From JABWCQ01 sp964530625 (GTDB lineage Bacteria > Electryoneota > RPQS01): a stretch of DNA of 64,000 nucleotides. The notes under the pieces are model-generated. The model saw only the letters and a list, made by a program, of their open reading frames with translations. It did no database searches and had not been told where the DNA came from. Location: the NCBI GenBank assembly GCA_964530625.1, contig CAZHAK010000010.1, positions 1 to 64,000 on the forward strand, read 5' to 3'. Within the stretch, counting starts at the first letter, position 1. Each line of letters opens with the position of its first letter. The translations under genes and the position numbers were made by a program. Positions 63,924-64,000 of the stretch are shown piece after piece.

Positions 63924-64000
63924 CTAAGTTACCAGTGTAGTGTTCCGCCGAACTGCCTGATCTACCGCTCTCACCAGTTCAGAATGCGAGAAGGGTTTGA
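63924..64000 (-). CDS. Response regulator receiver domain, C-terminal end (partial)
   Basis: The last 25 codons in frame with a TAG at 63924 read KPFSHSELVRAVDQAVRR..., the final helix and conserved Lys-Pro of receiver domains. The rest lies outside the window. Its stop is 2 bp before the ATG of the PAS/kinase-like gene, so it is the likely partner and shares the operon. Confidence 0.75.
   Translation of the reverse strand, partial: KPFSHSELVRAVDQAVRRNTTLVT

Noticed and set aside
1..64000. Mobile elements, CRISPR arrays, phage genes
   Set aside because: No transposase, integrase, array-like repeats or phage structural genes were seen; layout is of core chromosomal type.

Overview
The window comes from a Gram-negative-type (diderm) bacterium of roughly balanced base composition. 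The sequence evidence is a type IV pilus secretin with inner-membrane partners, a MlaEF lipid transporter, a TatA protein, an adaptor/FtsX export pair, lipoproteins, and large secreted peptidases. Two of the peptidases end in 'YPNPFNP'-type C-terminal beta-sandwich tails, as in the Fibrobacteres-Chlorobi-Bacteroidetes assemblage and related candidate phyla. Several promoters are ordinary sigma70 type (TTGnnn, 17 bp, TAnnnT) and Shine-Dalgarno sites are common, which argues against a typical Bacteroidetes member. MurE carries the DNPR motif of meso-diaminopimelate-adding enzymes. No phage, transposon, CRISPR array or rRNA was seen.

Layout. 1-4077 (-): the N-terminal part of a gingipain-like C25 peptidase that runs off the window. 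4201-5009 (-): cold-shock protein and gamma-carbonic-anhydrase-like protein. 5356-5898 (+): unknown two-TM protein. 5953-8443 (-): glycosyltransferase and nucleotide-sugar dehydrogenase. 8634-10406 (+): aminopeptidase P. 10437-11090 (-): methyltransferase. 11327-21647 (-): a long proteostasis-flavoured run, hsp20-lon-comF-subtilase-coaE-S9 peptidase, ending 11 nt before tRNA-Gly(CCC). 21885-25327 (+): secreted endonuclease/phosphatase-fold protein, tatA, and an HTH-receiver regulator. 25468-30128 (+): an HExxH/PD40/beta-barrel protein with mlaE and mlaF. 30214-33522 (-): HlyD/MacA-like adaptor, MacB-type permease and a lipoprotein.

33830-51083 (+) is a complete division and cell wall (dcw) cluster: mraZ, a 76-aa ORF, rsmH, ftsL, ftsI, murE, murF, mraY, murD, ftsW, murG, murC, murB, ftsQ, ftsA, ftsZ. 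Many of its genes overlap by 1-4 bases. A good promoter and a likely MraZ box precede mraZ, and a terminator follows ftsZ. An attenuator-like structure lies between the 76-aa ORF and rsmH.

51204-52253 (+): M42 aminopeptidase. 52322-57822 (-): two tandem paralogous subtilases that share a glutamine-amidotransferase-like module with the C25 peptidase. 58122-64000 (-): a type IV pilus operon, read as response-regulator tail, degenerate PAS histidine kinase, a PilM-PilN fusion, a lipoprotein, PilO, PilP-like and secretin.

Most noteworthy: the PilM-PilN fusion with a lipoprotein inserted in the operon; the kinase-like protein lacking its phosphoacceptor histidine just upstream; the module shared by unrelated secreted peptidases; the candidate attenuator inside the dcw cluster; a possible terminated leader RNA ahead of the adaptor operon; and the metallopeptidase/barrel-mlaEF operon without mlaD. 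All calls rest on reading the sequence; no database search was possible.
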